Source: Flavivirga amylovorans (GTDB taxonomy: Bacteria > Bacteroidota > Bacteroidia > Flavobacteriales > Flavobacteriaceae). Taken from it: a stretch of DNA of 64,000 nt. The stretch is from contig NZ_JAUOEM010000006.1 of assembly GCF_030540875.1 (NCBI RefSeq), positions 1 through 64,000 on the forward strand. Reading direction: 5' to 3'. The notes below the pieces were generated by a model. That model was not told the DNA's origin and ran no database searches. It was given only the letters and a program-made list of their open reading frames with translations. Made by a program: the position numbers and the translations under genes. Below are positions 28,675-38,416 of the stretch, in pieces; the first letter of the stretch is position 1; every line of letters starts with the position of its first letter.

Positions 28675-30414
28675 TTAAATGGCTTTTTTATTATAAGCTT
28701 TGCTGTAAGACTTTAACAATTCATATAATTTTTCCGGGTTGAAAGGTTTCCCCATAAATCCATTCATTTTATATTGCTCAGTTTTCTTTTTAACATCGGT
28801 TTGTGCGAAAGCAGTTAAGGCTATTATTGGAATATTTGCTTTATTTTTATCTTCATATTTTCTAATAATTTTTGCTGCTTGATACCCATTTATTTTTGGC
28901 ATTTGCAAGTCCATAAGTATAAGGTCGTAATTATGTTTTTTAAAGAGCTCTAGTACTTCTTCTCCATTTTCTGCAATGGTAAATGTAATACCCCATTTAC
29001 TGAAAAAACGTTTAAGAATTAGGACATTCATTTTATTATCTTCAGCTACTAGTACATTTATGTCTATAGGCTCATAGTTTGGCTGCATTTTAATCATATC
29101 TGGCTCATAGACACTAAGTCGATTGCTTACTTTATAAGTAATCTCAAAGAAAAATGTTGAACCTTTTCCAAGTTCACTTTCAACTATTAAGTCACTTTTT
29201 TGAAGGTTTAATAGCTTTTTACTTATGGACAAACCAAGACCTGTACCTCCATATGTAACAGACGTTTCTGAATTAGCCTGCATAAAGCTTTCAAAAATAG
29301 ACTCTTGCTTACTTTTTGATATGCCTATGCCCGTATCCATAACTTTAAAAACTAATGTTACTTTATTTTCTTTAACGCCTAAGTTTTTAACGCTAAGATT
29401 AATACACCCATTTTTGGTAAATTTTAAAGAATTGCTCAATAAATTTTTAATTATTTGAGTCAATTTCAACTTGTCTCCTATAAGGTTATCTGGCACATCA
29501 TTTTCTTTAATTACATTAAAGATTAAACCTTTTTTTTCTGTTCTTAAACCAAAATGAGATTTTATACTTTCTAAAAAATAATTTAAACTAAAATCCTTCT
29601 CTATAAGTTTTAACTTGCCAGACTTTATTTTATCAAAGTCTAACAAATCATTAATCAATCCTAATAAATGTTCTCCCGAATATTTTAATGCTTTTAGGTT
29701 TTCCAACTGATCTGGCAGATGATCTTCCATTAACAGAATATTAGTTAATCCAGTGACTGCATTCAAAGGTGTTCTAATTTCATGAGACATAGTAGATAAA
29801 AATTCATCTTTAGATTTACTTGCCTTTTGTAATTCTATTTCTGTTTCCTTAAGGTTTGTCACATCTATAATGGTTCCTATAAAACCAGTTGAGATTCCTT
29901 TACGGTCTTTAATGAGCTTTGACTTTACTTCAAACCACATGATTTCACCGTTTCTTTCATTTTTAAATATGAACTTAATATGTTCTTTTTCTTTGGAAAA
30001 CAGATCATCAAATCGTTTAAAGCCATCTATATTCTTACCTTGTAAAAAGGTTCTAAAGCTTTTTCCCACCGCATAATCAATAGGAATTCCAGAGTATTCT
30101 GCCCAAGCATTATTTAAAAAGGTGAAATTTCCATCAAGATCAGTTTCAAAAAGAACACCTCCTATATTATCAACAATATGCTCTAATTTTTTATTAATAT
30201 TGTCTCTTTCCTTTATTAACCTTTGATTGGCCACAAATAATTCTCTAGAACTTTCTTCAAGAATATTTTCAATATGTTTTACATCTTTGTCAAAACTCTT
30301 ATAAGCATCATTAACCATATTAAAAAACTGGACAAATTCTGGATTCTCAGACGTGTTTAATCCTGTTTTTTTAAGCTGACGCTTTAATAGTCTATGATAA
30401 TCTTTATTTAGCAT
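28675..30414 (-). CDS. PAS hybrid histidine kinase/response regulator (soluble)
   Basis: 579 residues without a membrane span: coiled-coil N-terminus (~35-80), PAS domain (~75-190), HisKA with phosphoacceptor H211 in STMSHEIRTPLNA, HATPase with NLLSNSLKFTKNG, DTGIGI (360-364) and GTGLGLSISKK, and a C-terminal receiver with EDN (458-460) and phosphoacceptor D502 in LILMDLQMP. All catalytic motifs are intact. It overlaps the FIST gene by 7 bases, so the two are translationally coupled and presumably work together. Confidence 0.9.
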   Translation of the reverse strand: MLNKDYHRLLKRQLKKTGLNTSENPEFVQFFNMVNDAYKSFDKDVKHIENILEESSRELFVANQRLIKERDNINKKLEHIVDNIGGVLFETDLDGNFTFLNNAWAEYSGIPIDYAVGKSFRTFLQGKNIDGFKRFDDLFSKEKEHIKFIFKNERNGEIMWFEVKSKLIKDRKGISTGFIGTIIDVTNLKETEIELQKASKSKDEFLSTMSHEIRTPLNAVTGLTNILLMEDHLPDQLENLKALKYSGEHLLGLINDLLDFDKIKSGKLKLIEKDFSLNYFLESIKSHFGLRTEKKGLIFNVIKENDVPDNLIGDKLKLTQIIKNLLSNSLKFTKNGCINLSVKNLGVKENKVTLVFKVMDTGIGISKSKQESIFESFMQANSETSVTYGGTGLGLSISKKLLNLQKSDLIVESELGKGSTFFFEITYKVSNRLSVYEPDMIKMQPNYEPIDINVLVAEDNKMNVLILKRFFSKWGITFTIAENGEEVLELFKKHNYDLILMDLQMPKINGYQAAKIIRKYEDKNKANIPIIALTAFAQTDVKKKTEQYKMNGFMGKPFNPEKLYELLKSYSKAYNKKAI

Positions 30415-31574
30415 TCTGAGAGCGTTGTAATAGTCATTGTTTGATTATGTAATTCACAAGGTGAAAATTCTCCAAAAGGAGCTATTTCTCCATATGAATA
30501 AAAACCAGTTATACTAGGTTTATCTCCGATTATATCTCTTACTGCTTCTACTTCTTCTTCTACCATTTGTTTTAGAACTAATCGACGTCCTACACAACTA
30601 ATAAGTATGGCTAATTCAGATTTATTTTCTTGTTCTTTATTAGCTCCAATTGCAGAATCTGCTGCTCCATCTATTAATCTATCTATATTTGCTTTCATTA
30701 AACGCACATAAGACCCTTCAGGAATATTACCAGCAAATGTTAAACTTTGGTCTTCTTCATTTATTGCTAAAATAGTTCTAACTACTGGTGTAGACTCTTC
30801 ATCCAACCTCATGCTTAAAGGAAACAGCAATCCAGAACTTGGCAAATCGTTAGCTTGTTTTCCTAAAAAGGATTTATACAATTCTAATGCTGGGTAACCA
30901 TCTAATTCATAAAGAACATTTTTATTCGATTTAGTTACCAAACGTTCTATACCAAAACTATCCCAGCCTCCTTTTGAACTGAATCCTACTTTTAAATTCT
31001 CTCCATAAAACCCTAAAGCAATAATGGTTTTATCAACTACTTTATCACCATTAATAACAAATGTTTTATTGAAGTCTGAACCATCTGCTGCTAAACCTCC
31101 TGTTATACTTACATTCGGAATTTCTGACTTTAGGCCCGAAACTAAATCGGCTCCATTAACATTGAGTCCATCACTTAACACCAATACATGTTTTAAGTCT
31201 TTATTATAAAGATCTTTTGCTAAGAATTGTCCGGATTTATAACTACAATCCATATCAATAATTTCTATTGATGACTTTTTACAGATAACTTTGTCTAGTT
31301 TTATTGCCGTTAAAGATATTGTTTCATCTTTAACAGTAACATCTGATATTTCTCCTGCTGTAGAGCATCCAATTATAGTTGCTTTTGGATACTTATTATT
31401 TATAAAACCTAGCACTTCTTTTTTGGGATTGAAGCTTGGGGAAACAAAAAGTAGAAATATATTAGCTTCAATATTTAAAGCTGAAATATCTTCTAGCCAA
31501 TTATCCTGTTGTAGGGATATTTGTTGAACATTCATATCTGGTACTTTATGGTTAGTAAATTTGGGCGAATGCAT
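30408..31574 (-). CDS. FIST-domain sensory protein
   Basis: A 388-residue protein with FIST-N (~35-215; NIFLLFVSPSFNP, ATIIGCSTAGEISD) and FIST-C (~230-370; ending FYSYGEIAPFGEFSPCELHNQTMTI with the family GEI.P motif). FIST proteins are predicted cytoplasmic sensors of small molecules. It is directly upstream of, and overlaps, the hybrid kinase, so it is probably the sensory partner. The start at 31574 lies in an AATGCATT palindrome; an alternative ATG is at 31535. Confidence 0.88.
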   Translation of the reverse strand: MHSPKFTNHKVPDMNVQQISLQQDNWLEDISALNIEANIFLLFVSPSFNPKKEVLGFINNKYPKATIIGCSTAGEISDVTVKDETISLTAIKLDKVICKKSSIEIIDMDCSYKSGQFLAKDLYNKDLKHVLVLSDGLNVNGADLVSGLKSEIPNVSITGGLAADGSDFNKTFVINGDKVVDKTIIALGFYGENLKVGFSSKGGWDSFGIERLVTKSNKNVLYELDGYPALELYKSFLGKQANDLPSSGLLFPLSMRLDEESTPVVRTILAINEEDQSLTFAGNIPEGSYVRLMKANIDRLIDGAADSAIGANKEQENKSELAILISCVGRRLVLKQMVEEEVEAVRDIIGDKPSITGFYSYGEIAPFGEFSPCELHNQTMTITTLSEC

Positions 31575-31596
31575 TTCATCGTTAAATTAATGCATT
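31568..31596. promoter_or_regulatory. Paired AATGCATT palindromes at the FIST start
   Basis: Two identical self-complementary octamers AATGCATT lie at 31568-31575 and 31589-31596, 21 bases apart (two helical turns). The first contains the start codon of the FIST gene. This could be an operator or chance; no protein is assigned. Confidence 0.35.
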
Positions 31597-31728
31597 TTGT
31601 CGAAAATAAAACAAAAATCAATATAAACAAAGCTTTTTAAAGTTTTTATTTACAGCTAGTTACATATTTAAAAGTAAAATGCCTACTTATTTTAAACGTA
31701 AAATCCTACTATTCACGCATGTTAGCAT

Positions 31729-31762
31729 AAAAAATCCTAAATAAATTTATTTAGGGTTTTTT
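31729..31762 (-). terminator. Intrinsic terminator after the cystathionine beta-synthase gene
   Basis: CCTAAATAAA and TTTATTTAGG (with flanking A6/T6) form a long AT-rich stem; on the minus strand it is followed by six T. It lies 27 bases after the stop codon. Confidence 0.75.
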
Positions 31763-31788
31763 CATAATTCAATATTTTTTAATACGGG

Positions 31789-33147
31789 CTATAAAGCACT
31801 AATAATGTCATATTTAGTAATAATTTGATACGCGCCACTATTTAGCTTTACCAATACCGCATTATTATCTCTATCAATTAATTTAGTTATAGCTTCTATA
31901 GGCGTATTTTCACCAACTACAGGAAAAGGTTTATGCATGACTTCTTTAATAGGCAAGTCTGAAATATCTTTGTTTTCAATGTATTTTCTTAATAGATCAG
32001 CTTCGTCAACAGCTCCAACAAATCCCGACGAATCTTCGACTGGTATTTGGGAAATTTTATATGTCTTCATGCGTTCTATAGCATGAGACACTAATTCTTC
32101 TGTCTTTACTGTTATCAAAGGTTTATCTATATGATTATTAATAAGATCTTGTGCACTGGTTAGCTCATCTTCAATAAATCCACGATCCCGCATCCACTCA
32201 TCATTAAACATTTTACCAACATAACGGCTTCCATGATCATGGAATAAGATCACTACAACATCGTCTTTCTTAAAATGATCTTTTAATTGAAGAAGTCCTT
32301 TTAAGGCTGCACCTGCAGAATTCCCGAGAAACATCCCTTCTTCTTTTGCTAATTTTTGTGTATAAATTGCTGCGTCTTTATCGGTAACTTTAGTAAAACC
32401 GTCTATAACACTAAAATCGACATTCTTTGGTAAAATGTCTTCTCCTATACCTTCTGTAATATAAGGGTAGATTTCATTTTCATCAAAAATACCTGTTTCA
32501 TGATATTTTTTAAATACAGAACCGTAGGTATCCACACCCCAAATTTTCACGTTTGGATTTTGTTCTTTTAAATAATTACCGACTCCAGATATGGTTCCTC
32601 CTGTTCCTACTCCTACGAGGAAATGCGTTACTTTACCTTCTGTTTGCTCCCATATTTCAGGACCAGTGCTCTCGTAATGGGCTGCGGCATTACTAGGGTT
32701 ATCGTATTGATTTACATACCAAGAGTTTGGTGTTTCTTCAGCAAGTCGTTTTGATGTTGAATAATATGACTTTGGATCTTCTGGTTCGACATTGGTTGGA
32801 CATACTACAACTTTACTTCCTACTGCTCTTAAAATATCCATTTTTTCTTTACTCTGCTTGTCGCTTATAACACAGATCATTTTATAACCTTTGACTATTG
32901 CTGCCAAGGCTAAGCCCATTCCTGTATTTCCTGATGTTCCTTCGATAATGGTTCCTCCAGGCTTTAATCGTCCGTCTGCCTCAGCATCTTCAATCATTTT
33001 CACTGCCATCCTATCTTTTACAGAGTTACCAGGGTTAAATGTCTCATATTTTGCTAAAACTAAGCATGGTAATTCTTCAACGAGTTTATTTAATTTTACT
33101 AATGGTGTATTACCAATAGTGCCTAATATATTTTCAGCGTATTCCAT
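31789..33147 (-). CDS. Cystathionine beta-synthase (PLP enzyme with CBS pair)
   Basis: A 452-residue protein. The N-terminal PLP fold-II domain has the Schiff-base lysine K44 in NPGNSVKDRMAV, the GTSGNTG loop (~69-75) and the GTGGTISG phosphate-binding loop (~178-185). From ~335 there are two CBS motifs (e.g. ERMKTYKISQIPVEDSS; VMHKPFPVVGE). This layout is that of eukaryote-like cystathionine beta-synthase, which condenses serine and homocysteine; cysteine synthases lack the CBS pair. Substrate assignment is by family only. Confidence 0.85.
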   Translation of the reverse strand: MEYAENILGTIGNTPLVKLNKLVEELPCLVLAKYETFNPGNSVKDRMAVKMIEDAEADGRLKPGGTIIEGTSGNTGMGLALAAIVKGYKMICVISDKQSKEKMDILRAVGSKVVVCPTNVEPEDPKSYYSTSKRLAEETPNSWYVNQYDNPSNAAAHYESTGPEIWEQTEGKVTHFLVGVGTGGTISGVGNYLKEQNPNVKIWGVDTYGSVFKKYHETGIFDENEIYPYITEGIGEDILPKNVDFSVIDGFTKVTDKDAAIYTQKLAKEEGMFLGNSAGAALKGLLQLKDHFKKDDVVVILFHDHGSRYVGKMFNDEWMRDRGFIEDELTSAQDLINNHIDKPLITVKTEELVSHAIERMKTYKISQIPVEDSSGFVGAVDEADLLRKYIENKDISDLPIKEVMHKPFPVVGENTPIEAITKLIDRDNNAVLVKLNSGAYQIITKYDIISAL

Positions 33148-33164
33148 AGTATTAATTTACTTTA

Positions 33165-33172
33165 CAAATTTA
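33165..33172 (-). promoter_or_regulatory. -7 box upstream of cystathionine beta-synthase
   Basis: On the minus strand TAAATTTG matches TAnnTTTG, 18 bases before the start codon. No clear -33 TTTG at the expected spacing. Confidence 0.4.
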
Positions 33173-33336
33173 AGTTAAAAAGTTAACTAACTTAGTGATT
33201 GCGACCTTTATGCTTCACCCAAGATAGGCTCTTTTATTTTTAGGTACCTTATATAAAGTTATGGGAAACCTTAATGCCTTAGATGTTATACAATGATTGA
33301 CAAAATTACAATCTAAAGGAAAACGTAAAACATTTA

Positions 33337-34572
33337 CTATTGAAATCTAATAGCTTTTACAGGAGATATCTTAGTGATTATATAAGAAGGTATTAAAAGC
33401 ATTAACAAGCAGAGAACAAGTGTACCAACATTTAGGCTTATAATATAACTTAAGCTAATGAAAACCGGAGCTTCTGTAACGTAATATATACTTGGATCTA
33501 ATGGGAATAATTTAAAATATTTTTGAGTAAATAGAAAGCCCAATCCTATAACATTTCCCCATAATAGTCCAACAAGAATTAAGTAAGATGCATTGTACAA
33601 AAATAGCTTTCGAATGCTCCAATTATTACTTCCTATTGCTTTTAATATTCCAATCATTTGTGAGCGTTCTAATATTAAAACAAGTAGTGCGGTTATCATA
33701 TTAATACCAGCTACGAGAATCATTATCCCTATAATCCCATAAATGTTTGTATCGAAAATTCGAATCCATTCAAAAACCGAAGAATATTTCTTTTTAATGG
33801 TTTCTGAATTAAGTACAGAGGGTATATTTTTATATATTTCTATACCTTTTTCATCTATTTTATTATAATCATCAATAAATACTTCGAAATTTCCAATTTG
33901 ATCATCTCCCCATCTATTTATTCTTTGTAAATGGCGAATATCTCCTATAATATAATTGGCATCAAAATCTTGAAATCCAGAATTATAAATCCCAACAATT
34001 TGGTACGTAATTATATTTGTTAATTTTTCTGGATCATCTTTTCGAAACACCATTTGAAATGTTTCATTAAGCTTTAATTTTAATCTATTAGCTAAATATT
34101 GAGATATTAAAACATCTTCGTTTCTTCTAGCTGAATAATCTGGAAGTTTCCCTTCTATTAAAAAATCTTCAAAATAACTCCAATTATAATCTGCTCCAAC
34201 ACCTTTTAAATATACACCTTCAAAATCTGTTTCTGTTCTAATAACACCAAACTTAGCTACAACTGCCTGAATATGGCTAATACCTTCAACAGCAGTAAAA
34301 TCAGGATAAAACTCTTGGTTTTTAGATATTGGGATAATACTTTCTTGCGAATTATTACTATCATATTTAGTGATCGTAACGTGCCCATTAAACGCGACCA
34401 CTTTATCTCTAATTTTTTGTTGTAAACCTACGCCAGTAGCTATAGCAATCATCATAACAACAATACCAATAGCAATTGCTGCGATACCAATTTTTATAAT
34501 TGGTGCCGATATACTACTTTTATACGCTTTACTACCAATAATGCGTTTAGCTATAAAAAATTCGTAATTCAA
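33337..34572 (-). CDS. LolC/E-like ABC transporter permease
   Basis: About 411 residues with four membrane spans (~22-45, ~275-295, ~325-350 and ~375-400) around a large periplasmic domain, the FtsX/MacB-type layout of lipoprotein-releasing permeases. It opens FFIAKRIIGSK followed by SAPIIKIGIAAIAIG, typical for Bacteroidetes LolC/E. No ATG occurs before residue ~40; the start must be TTG, at 34572 (fits the family N-terminus) or 34581. No ATPase gene is adjacent. It is divergent from the muramidase gene with no spacer. Confidence 0.8.
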   Translation of the reverse strand: MNYEFFIAKRIIGSKAYKSSISAPIIKIGIAAIAIGIVVMMIAIATGVGLQQKIRDKVVAFNGHVTITKYDSNNSQESIIPISKNQEFYPDFTAVEGISHIQAVVAKFGVIRTETDFEGVYLKGVGADYNWSYFEDFLIEGKLPDYSARRNEDVLISQYLANRLKLKLNETFQMVFRKDDPEKLTNIITYQIVGIYNSGFQDFDANYIIGDIRHLQRINRWGDDQIGNFEVFIDDYNKIDEKGIEIYKNIPSVLNSETIKKKYSSVFEWIRIFDTNIYGIIGIMILVAGINMITALLVLILERSQMIGILKAIGSNNWSIRKLFLYNASYLILVGLLWGNVIGLGFLFTQKYFKLFPLDPSIYYVTEAPVFISLSYIISLNVGTLVLCLLMLLIPSYIITKISPVKAIRFQ

Positions 34573-34580
34573 ATTATTCA

Positions 34581-35879
34581 ATGAGGTTTAACATTTTCAA
34601 AAATACAGTTTTATTATTTGTTTTTATAATGATTTCTTGTGCTTCTAAAGCAAAAAGTAAATTATATATTAATAATGAGACACTTCATACTACAAAAAGC
34701 GATAGTATTATCATTATAGGTGCTAATCAAACTGACAATTATTTATCACTTTTAAATGGGAAACGTGTTGGTATTGTTGCAAATCAGACTTCTGTGATTT
34801 TTAAGAAAGAAAAAACACAAGTTATAGGAATTGATCCAGAAACTCATGAACAATCTGTTGTGCACGTGGTCGAAAAAGATACTATGACTCATTTAGTTGA
34901 CTCTTTAATGGCTTTAAAAATTGATATAAAAAAGGTATTTTCTCCAGAACATGGTTTTAGAGGTCGTGTGGATGCTGGCGAATTGGTTAAGGATGGTATT
35001 GATACTAAAACAAACTTACCTATTGTGTCTCTTTACGGGAAAAATAAAAAGCCTACTAAGGATCAACTTGAAGGTTTAGACATTGTTATTTTTGACATTC
35101 AAGATGTAGGCGTTCGATTTTATACTTACATTTCTACGTTACATTATATTATGGAAGCTTGTTCTGAACAAGGGATTCCTGTTTTAATATTGGACAGACC
35201 TAACCCTAACGGACATTATGTAGATGGTCCTACTTTAGAAATTAAAAATAAAAGCTTTTTAGGAATGCATCCTATACCATTGGTACATGGTATGACCATT
35301 GCCGAATATGCTCAAATGATTAACGGTGAAAAATGGTTGAAAAATGGGGTTCAATGCGATTTAACTATTATTTCTATGAAAAACTACACACACGATACTT
35401 TTTATAGCTTACCGTTAAGACCATCTCCTAACTTGCCTAACGATCAATCTATAAAACTGTACCCTAGCCTTGGTCTTTTTGAAGGGACTAATGTGAATGC
35501 TGGTCGTGGTACTGAATTTCAATTTCAAAGGTATGGTGCTCCTTTTTTAAACAAAACAACTCTTACTTTTAGTTATACACCTGTTGCTAATTTTGGTGCT
35601 AAATACCCAAAACACAAAAATGTGTTATGCTATGGAGAAGATTTAAAAGATGAGACTCTAAATGGTGTTATGACCTTAAAATGGGTTATTAAGGCCTATC
35701 AAAATTCGATGGATAAATCATTATTTTTCAATACTGAAAACTTCACTAAACATGCTGGAATCGATACATTGCAAAAGCAAATTGAAGCTGGTTTAAGTGA
35801 ATCTGAAATTAAAGCGACTTGGCAAGAAGCTTTGGAAAGTTTTAAGAAAACTCGTAGTAAATATCTAATATATAATTAA
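34581..35879 (+). CDS. DUF1343 lipoprotein, NamZ-like exo-N-acetylmuramidase
   Basis: A 432-residue lipoprotein: signal LLFVFIMISC with the lipobox Cys near residue 19. The DUF1343 domain follows with GKRVGIVANQTSV, FSPEHGFRG, SLYGKNKKPT, DIQDVGVRFYTYISTLHYIMEA and LILDRPNP, all family motifs. NamZ enzymes release N-acetylmuramic acid from peptidoglycan fragments, so it probably acts in cell-wall recycling on the periplasmic face. Its start abuts the divergent permease gene, and its stop abuts the GDPD stop. Confidence 0.85.
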   Translation: MRFNIFKNTVLLFVFIMISCASKAKSKLYINNETLHTTKSDSIIIIGANQTDNYLSLLNGKRVGIVANQTSVIFKKEKTQVIGIDPETHEQSVVHVVEKDTMTHLVDSLMALKIDIKKVFSPEHGFRGRVDAGELVKDGIDTKTNLPIVSLYGKNKKPTKDQLEGLDIVIFDIQDVGVRFYTYISTLHYIMEACSEQGIPVLILDRPNPNGHYVDGPTLEIKNKSFLGMHPIPLVHGMTIAEYAQMINGEKWLKNGVQCDLTIISMKNYTHDTFYSLPLRPSPNLPNDQSIKLYPSLGLFEGTNVNAGRGTEFQFQRYGAPFLNKTTLTFSYTPVANFGAKYPKHKNVLCYGEDLKDETLNGVMTLKWVIKAYQNSMDKSLFFNTENFTKHAGIDTLQKQIEAGLSESEIKATWQEALESFKKTRSKYLIYN

Positions 35880-36758
35880 TTAGTTTTCTAGAATTTCAAT
35901 TAACCTATTTGGATAATCTGTTATAATGCCATCGACTTCTAAATCAATTATTTTTTGTAATTCTTCAACGTTATTTATTGTCCATGGAATGACTTTAAAG
36001 TTTTCTGCTTTAAGATTTTTTACTGCCTTTTTATTCAATAGTTTATAATATGGACTAATAATTTCTGGTGAATAACTCATATCTGCTATTTTTTTCCAGA
36101 TATCTTCATCTTCATCAACTAAAAGTGCTACTTCCATGTTTGGAGCCTGCCTTTTAATTTCCTCCATAATACGTAAATCGAAACTTTGTAAATTCGTATC
36201 AGTAAAAGCATTATTATTCTTTATCACTTCCAAAACTAAGTGTACAAAATGCTTTGGATTAGGCGTATAAACATTATCGTACTCGGGGCTGGCCTTAATT
36301 TCGATATTGAATTTAATGTGGGGGTTTAATATTTTTGATGTTTTAATGACTTCTTCCAAGCTTGGTTTATAAGCCTTCAACTTTTCTTGCTCAGGAAATC
36401 TAGGATGAAACTTTGTACCACAATCAAATTGTTTAATGCTATCAAAAGTCATTTGATATAAATTGTATTTTTTATCATCCGATTCTGGGATCTCTTTTCC
36501 TTCAGCATCCAAACATATAACTCTATTCATAAAGGGTTCATGGGATACCACTACGATATGGTCTTTTGAAACTGCCACATCCAATTCTAAAGTATGTACT
36601 CCTAACGCTATAGCTTTTTCAAATGCAGACATGGTATTTTCAGGCATGAGCCCTCTACAACCTCTATGCCCTTGAATATCTATGATTTTTGACTGATTAC
36701 AATTCATAAACAAATGAATAAAAAGGAAACATATAATACGCCTAAGACAAATTAGCAT
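35880..36758 (-). CDS. Glycerophosphodiester phosphodiesterase (lipoprotein)
   Basis: A 292-residue GDPD. A short lipoprotein signal ends in LFMNC (Cys near residue 20). The catalytic HRGCRGLMPENT (~32-43) and LELDVAVSKDHIVVVSHEP (~56-74) motifs and the C-terminal IITDYPNRL are present. It hydrolyses glycerophosphodiesters to glycerol-3-phosphate. The stop codon immediately abuts the stop of the convergent NamZ-like gene with no base between. Confidence 0.88.
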   Translation of the reverse strand: MLICLRRIICFLFIHLFMNCNQSKIIDIQGHRGCRGLMPENTMSAFEKAIALGVHTLELDVAVSKDHIVVVSHEPFMNRVICLDAEGKEIPESDDKKYNLYQMTFDSIKQFDCGTKFHPRFPEQEKLKAYKPSLEEVIKTSKILNPHIKFNIEIKASPEYDNVYTPNPKHFVHLVLEVIKNNNAFTDTNLQSFDLRIMEEIKRQAPNMEVALLVDEDEDIWKKIADMSYSPEIISPYYKLLNKKAVKNLKAENFKVIPWTINNVEELQKIIDLEVDGIITDYPNRLIEILEN

Positions 36759-36950
36759 TTTTAATTTTGTTTATTTTCTGATGCTAATTTAAGTCTATTA
36801 TAAACGGGTTCAAAATCTATCATATTAAGCCTCTAACTTTTTAATTGGTAACATAGAAATGTATTTTACGATGACACTCTCTGACTAAGAACAATAGTTT
36901 TATAATATTGGGATATAATAAACTACTTTTTTACGAAATCCAGTAAAATT

Positions 36951-37787
36951 TTATTCTTTAAAAGAAGTGGTTGGTTTTCTATATTTCTGAAATGGCTGTA
37001 GTAATAAGTCCTTAATATTGCTGTTTTTGGCTTCATCTGGAAATACATCAACACCATAAACAATTTTATCAGTATCAAGTTTCATATAGGTTCCAAAAAG
37101 CCTATCCCAAACAGAAAAGATATTTCCGTAATTAGAATCTGTATATGGTAGCTTATAATGATGATGAACTTTATGCATGTCTGGAGATACTATAATATAA
37201 CTTAGTAAATGATCTACTTTTTTAGGCAGTTTTATATTGGCATGATTAAATTGTGTTGCTACAACTGATAGTGATTGATATAGAAAAACAAGCGCAATTG
37301 GTGTCCCTATTACAAATATGCCCATAAGTGTAAAGACATAACGAATAAGGCTTTCTAAAGGATGGTGTCTATTAGCTGTGGTTGTATCTACATGATGGTC
37401 TGAATGGTGTACCAAATGCACCATCCACAATGGTTTTACTTTATGCTCAATTAAATGCGGTAAGTATGCACCAATACAATCTATTAAAAAGATTCCTAGA
37501 ATACCATACAACCATATTGGCATTTCTGGTAGCCAATTAAGAATTCCAAAGTTATTAGCGACTACCCAATCTGATGATTTTAAGAACAAAAACGCTAAAG
37601 GCAGGTTTACGAGAATTGTTGTTAGCGTAAAAAATATGTTTGGTATGGCATGTTTCCACTTTTTGTAGCTTGATCCAAATAAGGGCATGATGCCTTCTAT
37701 AATCCAAAAGAAGGTTAATCCACTAACAATAATGATTCCTCTATGTAATGGAGGAATGGTTTCAAAGTAATTTAAAATGGTTTCCAA
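36951..37787 (-). CDS. Fatty acid hydroxylase/sterol desaturase family protein
   Basis: A 278-residue inner-membrane di-iron protein with four or more spans and the histidine boxes HLIEH, HLVHHSDHH and HKVHHHY. Such enzymes hydroxylate or desaturate lipids with O2. The substrate is unknown; carotenoid, hopanoid and fatty-acid relatives all exist. It lies 23 bases downstream of the YkgJ-like gene on the same strand. Confidence 0.82.
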   Translation of the reverse strand: METILNYFETIPPLHRGIIIVSGLTFFWIIEGIMPLFGSSYKKWKHAIPNIFFTLTTILVNLPLAFLFLKSSDWVVANNFGILNWLPEMPIWLYGILGIFLIDCIGAYLPHLIEHKVKPLWMVHLVHHSDHHVDTTTANRHHPLESLIRYVFTLMGIFVIGTPIALVFLYQSLSVVATQFNHANIKLPKKVDHLLSYIIVSPDMHKVHHHYKLPYTDSNYGNIFSVWDRLFGTYMKLDTDKIVYGVDVFPDEAKNSNIKDLLLQPFQKYRKPTTSFKE

Positions 37788-37810
37788 ATAGAATATTTTT
37801 ACTAAATATA

Positions 37811-38302
37811 CTATTTTATTCTTTTTTTCATGTTTTCAACAATGTTAAAAGCTGCTGGACACATGGCTACGTTTTTTAAAGTTAAGTCTGCTATTTGTTG
37901 GAATTTCTTTCTGTCTGTATGTGGAAATTCTCTGCATGCCTTTGGTCTTACATCATAAATAGAGCAATAATTATCTGCTCCTAAAAAAGTACACGGAACC
38001 GTTTGCAATACGTGATCATTATCTTCATCAATGCGTAAATATTGATTTATAAATTGCTGTGGTTTTTGTTTGAAATGTTTCGAAATGCGCTCAATATCCT
38101 TATCTGTAAATAATGGCCCCGTAGTTTTACAACAGTTTGCACATTCTAAACAGTCGATACGCTCAAACTCGTCATCATGTAATTCTTGCATGATATAATC
38201 CAAATTCTTTGGTGGTTTCTTTTTTAACTTAGCAAAGAACTTTTTGTTTTCGTTATGCTTATCTTTGGCGAGCTTTGGAAGATTTTTAATGATGTCTTGC
38301 AT
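37811..38302 (-). CDS. YkgJ-like cysteine cluster protein
   Basis: A 163-residue soluble protein with DCLECANCCKTTGP (~53-66), CTFLGADNYCSIYD and RPKACREFPH, the Cys pattern of the UPF0153/CxxCxxCC family that probably binds zinc or iron. Function unknown. It is probably co-transcribed with the hydroxylase-like gene, and could assist its metal centre; that is inference. Confidence 0.8.
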   Translation of the reverse strand: MQDIIKNLPKLAKDKHNENKKFFAKLKKKPPKNLDYIMQELHDDEFERIDCLECANCCKTTGPLFTDKDIERISKHFKQKPQQFINQYLRIDEDNDHVLQTVPCTFLGADNYCSIYDVRPKACREFPHTDRKKFQQIADLTLKNVAMCPAAFNIVENMKKRIK

Positions 38303-38319
38303 GGTGTAAAAATACTATA

Positions 38320-38416
38320 TTCTGTCATTAACAAGGAAGTATGACTGAAGTAATCTTAATAATAGAAGTATAAATCAAAAAGATTACCACGACTTAAAAG
38401 TCTCGCAATGACAGAA
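38320..38416. repeat. REP-like element overlapping a start codon
   Basis: TTCTGTCATT (38320-38329) and AATGACAGAA (38407-38416) are perfect 10-base inverted repeats, with inner complementary blocks GTAATCTT and AAGATTAC and ACTT/AAGT. The right arm contains the ATG used by the methyltransferase gene. Confidence 0.7.

Noticed and set aside
33259-33294. Short plus-strand ORF starting MGNLNALDV
   Set aside because: It stops after 11 codons and has no support; the spacer otherwise looks plain.
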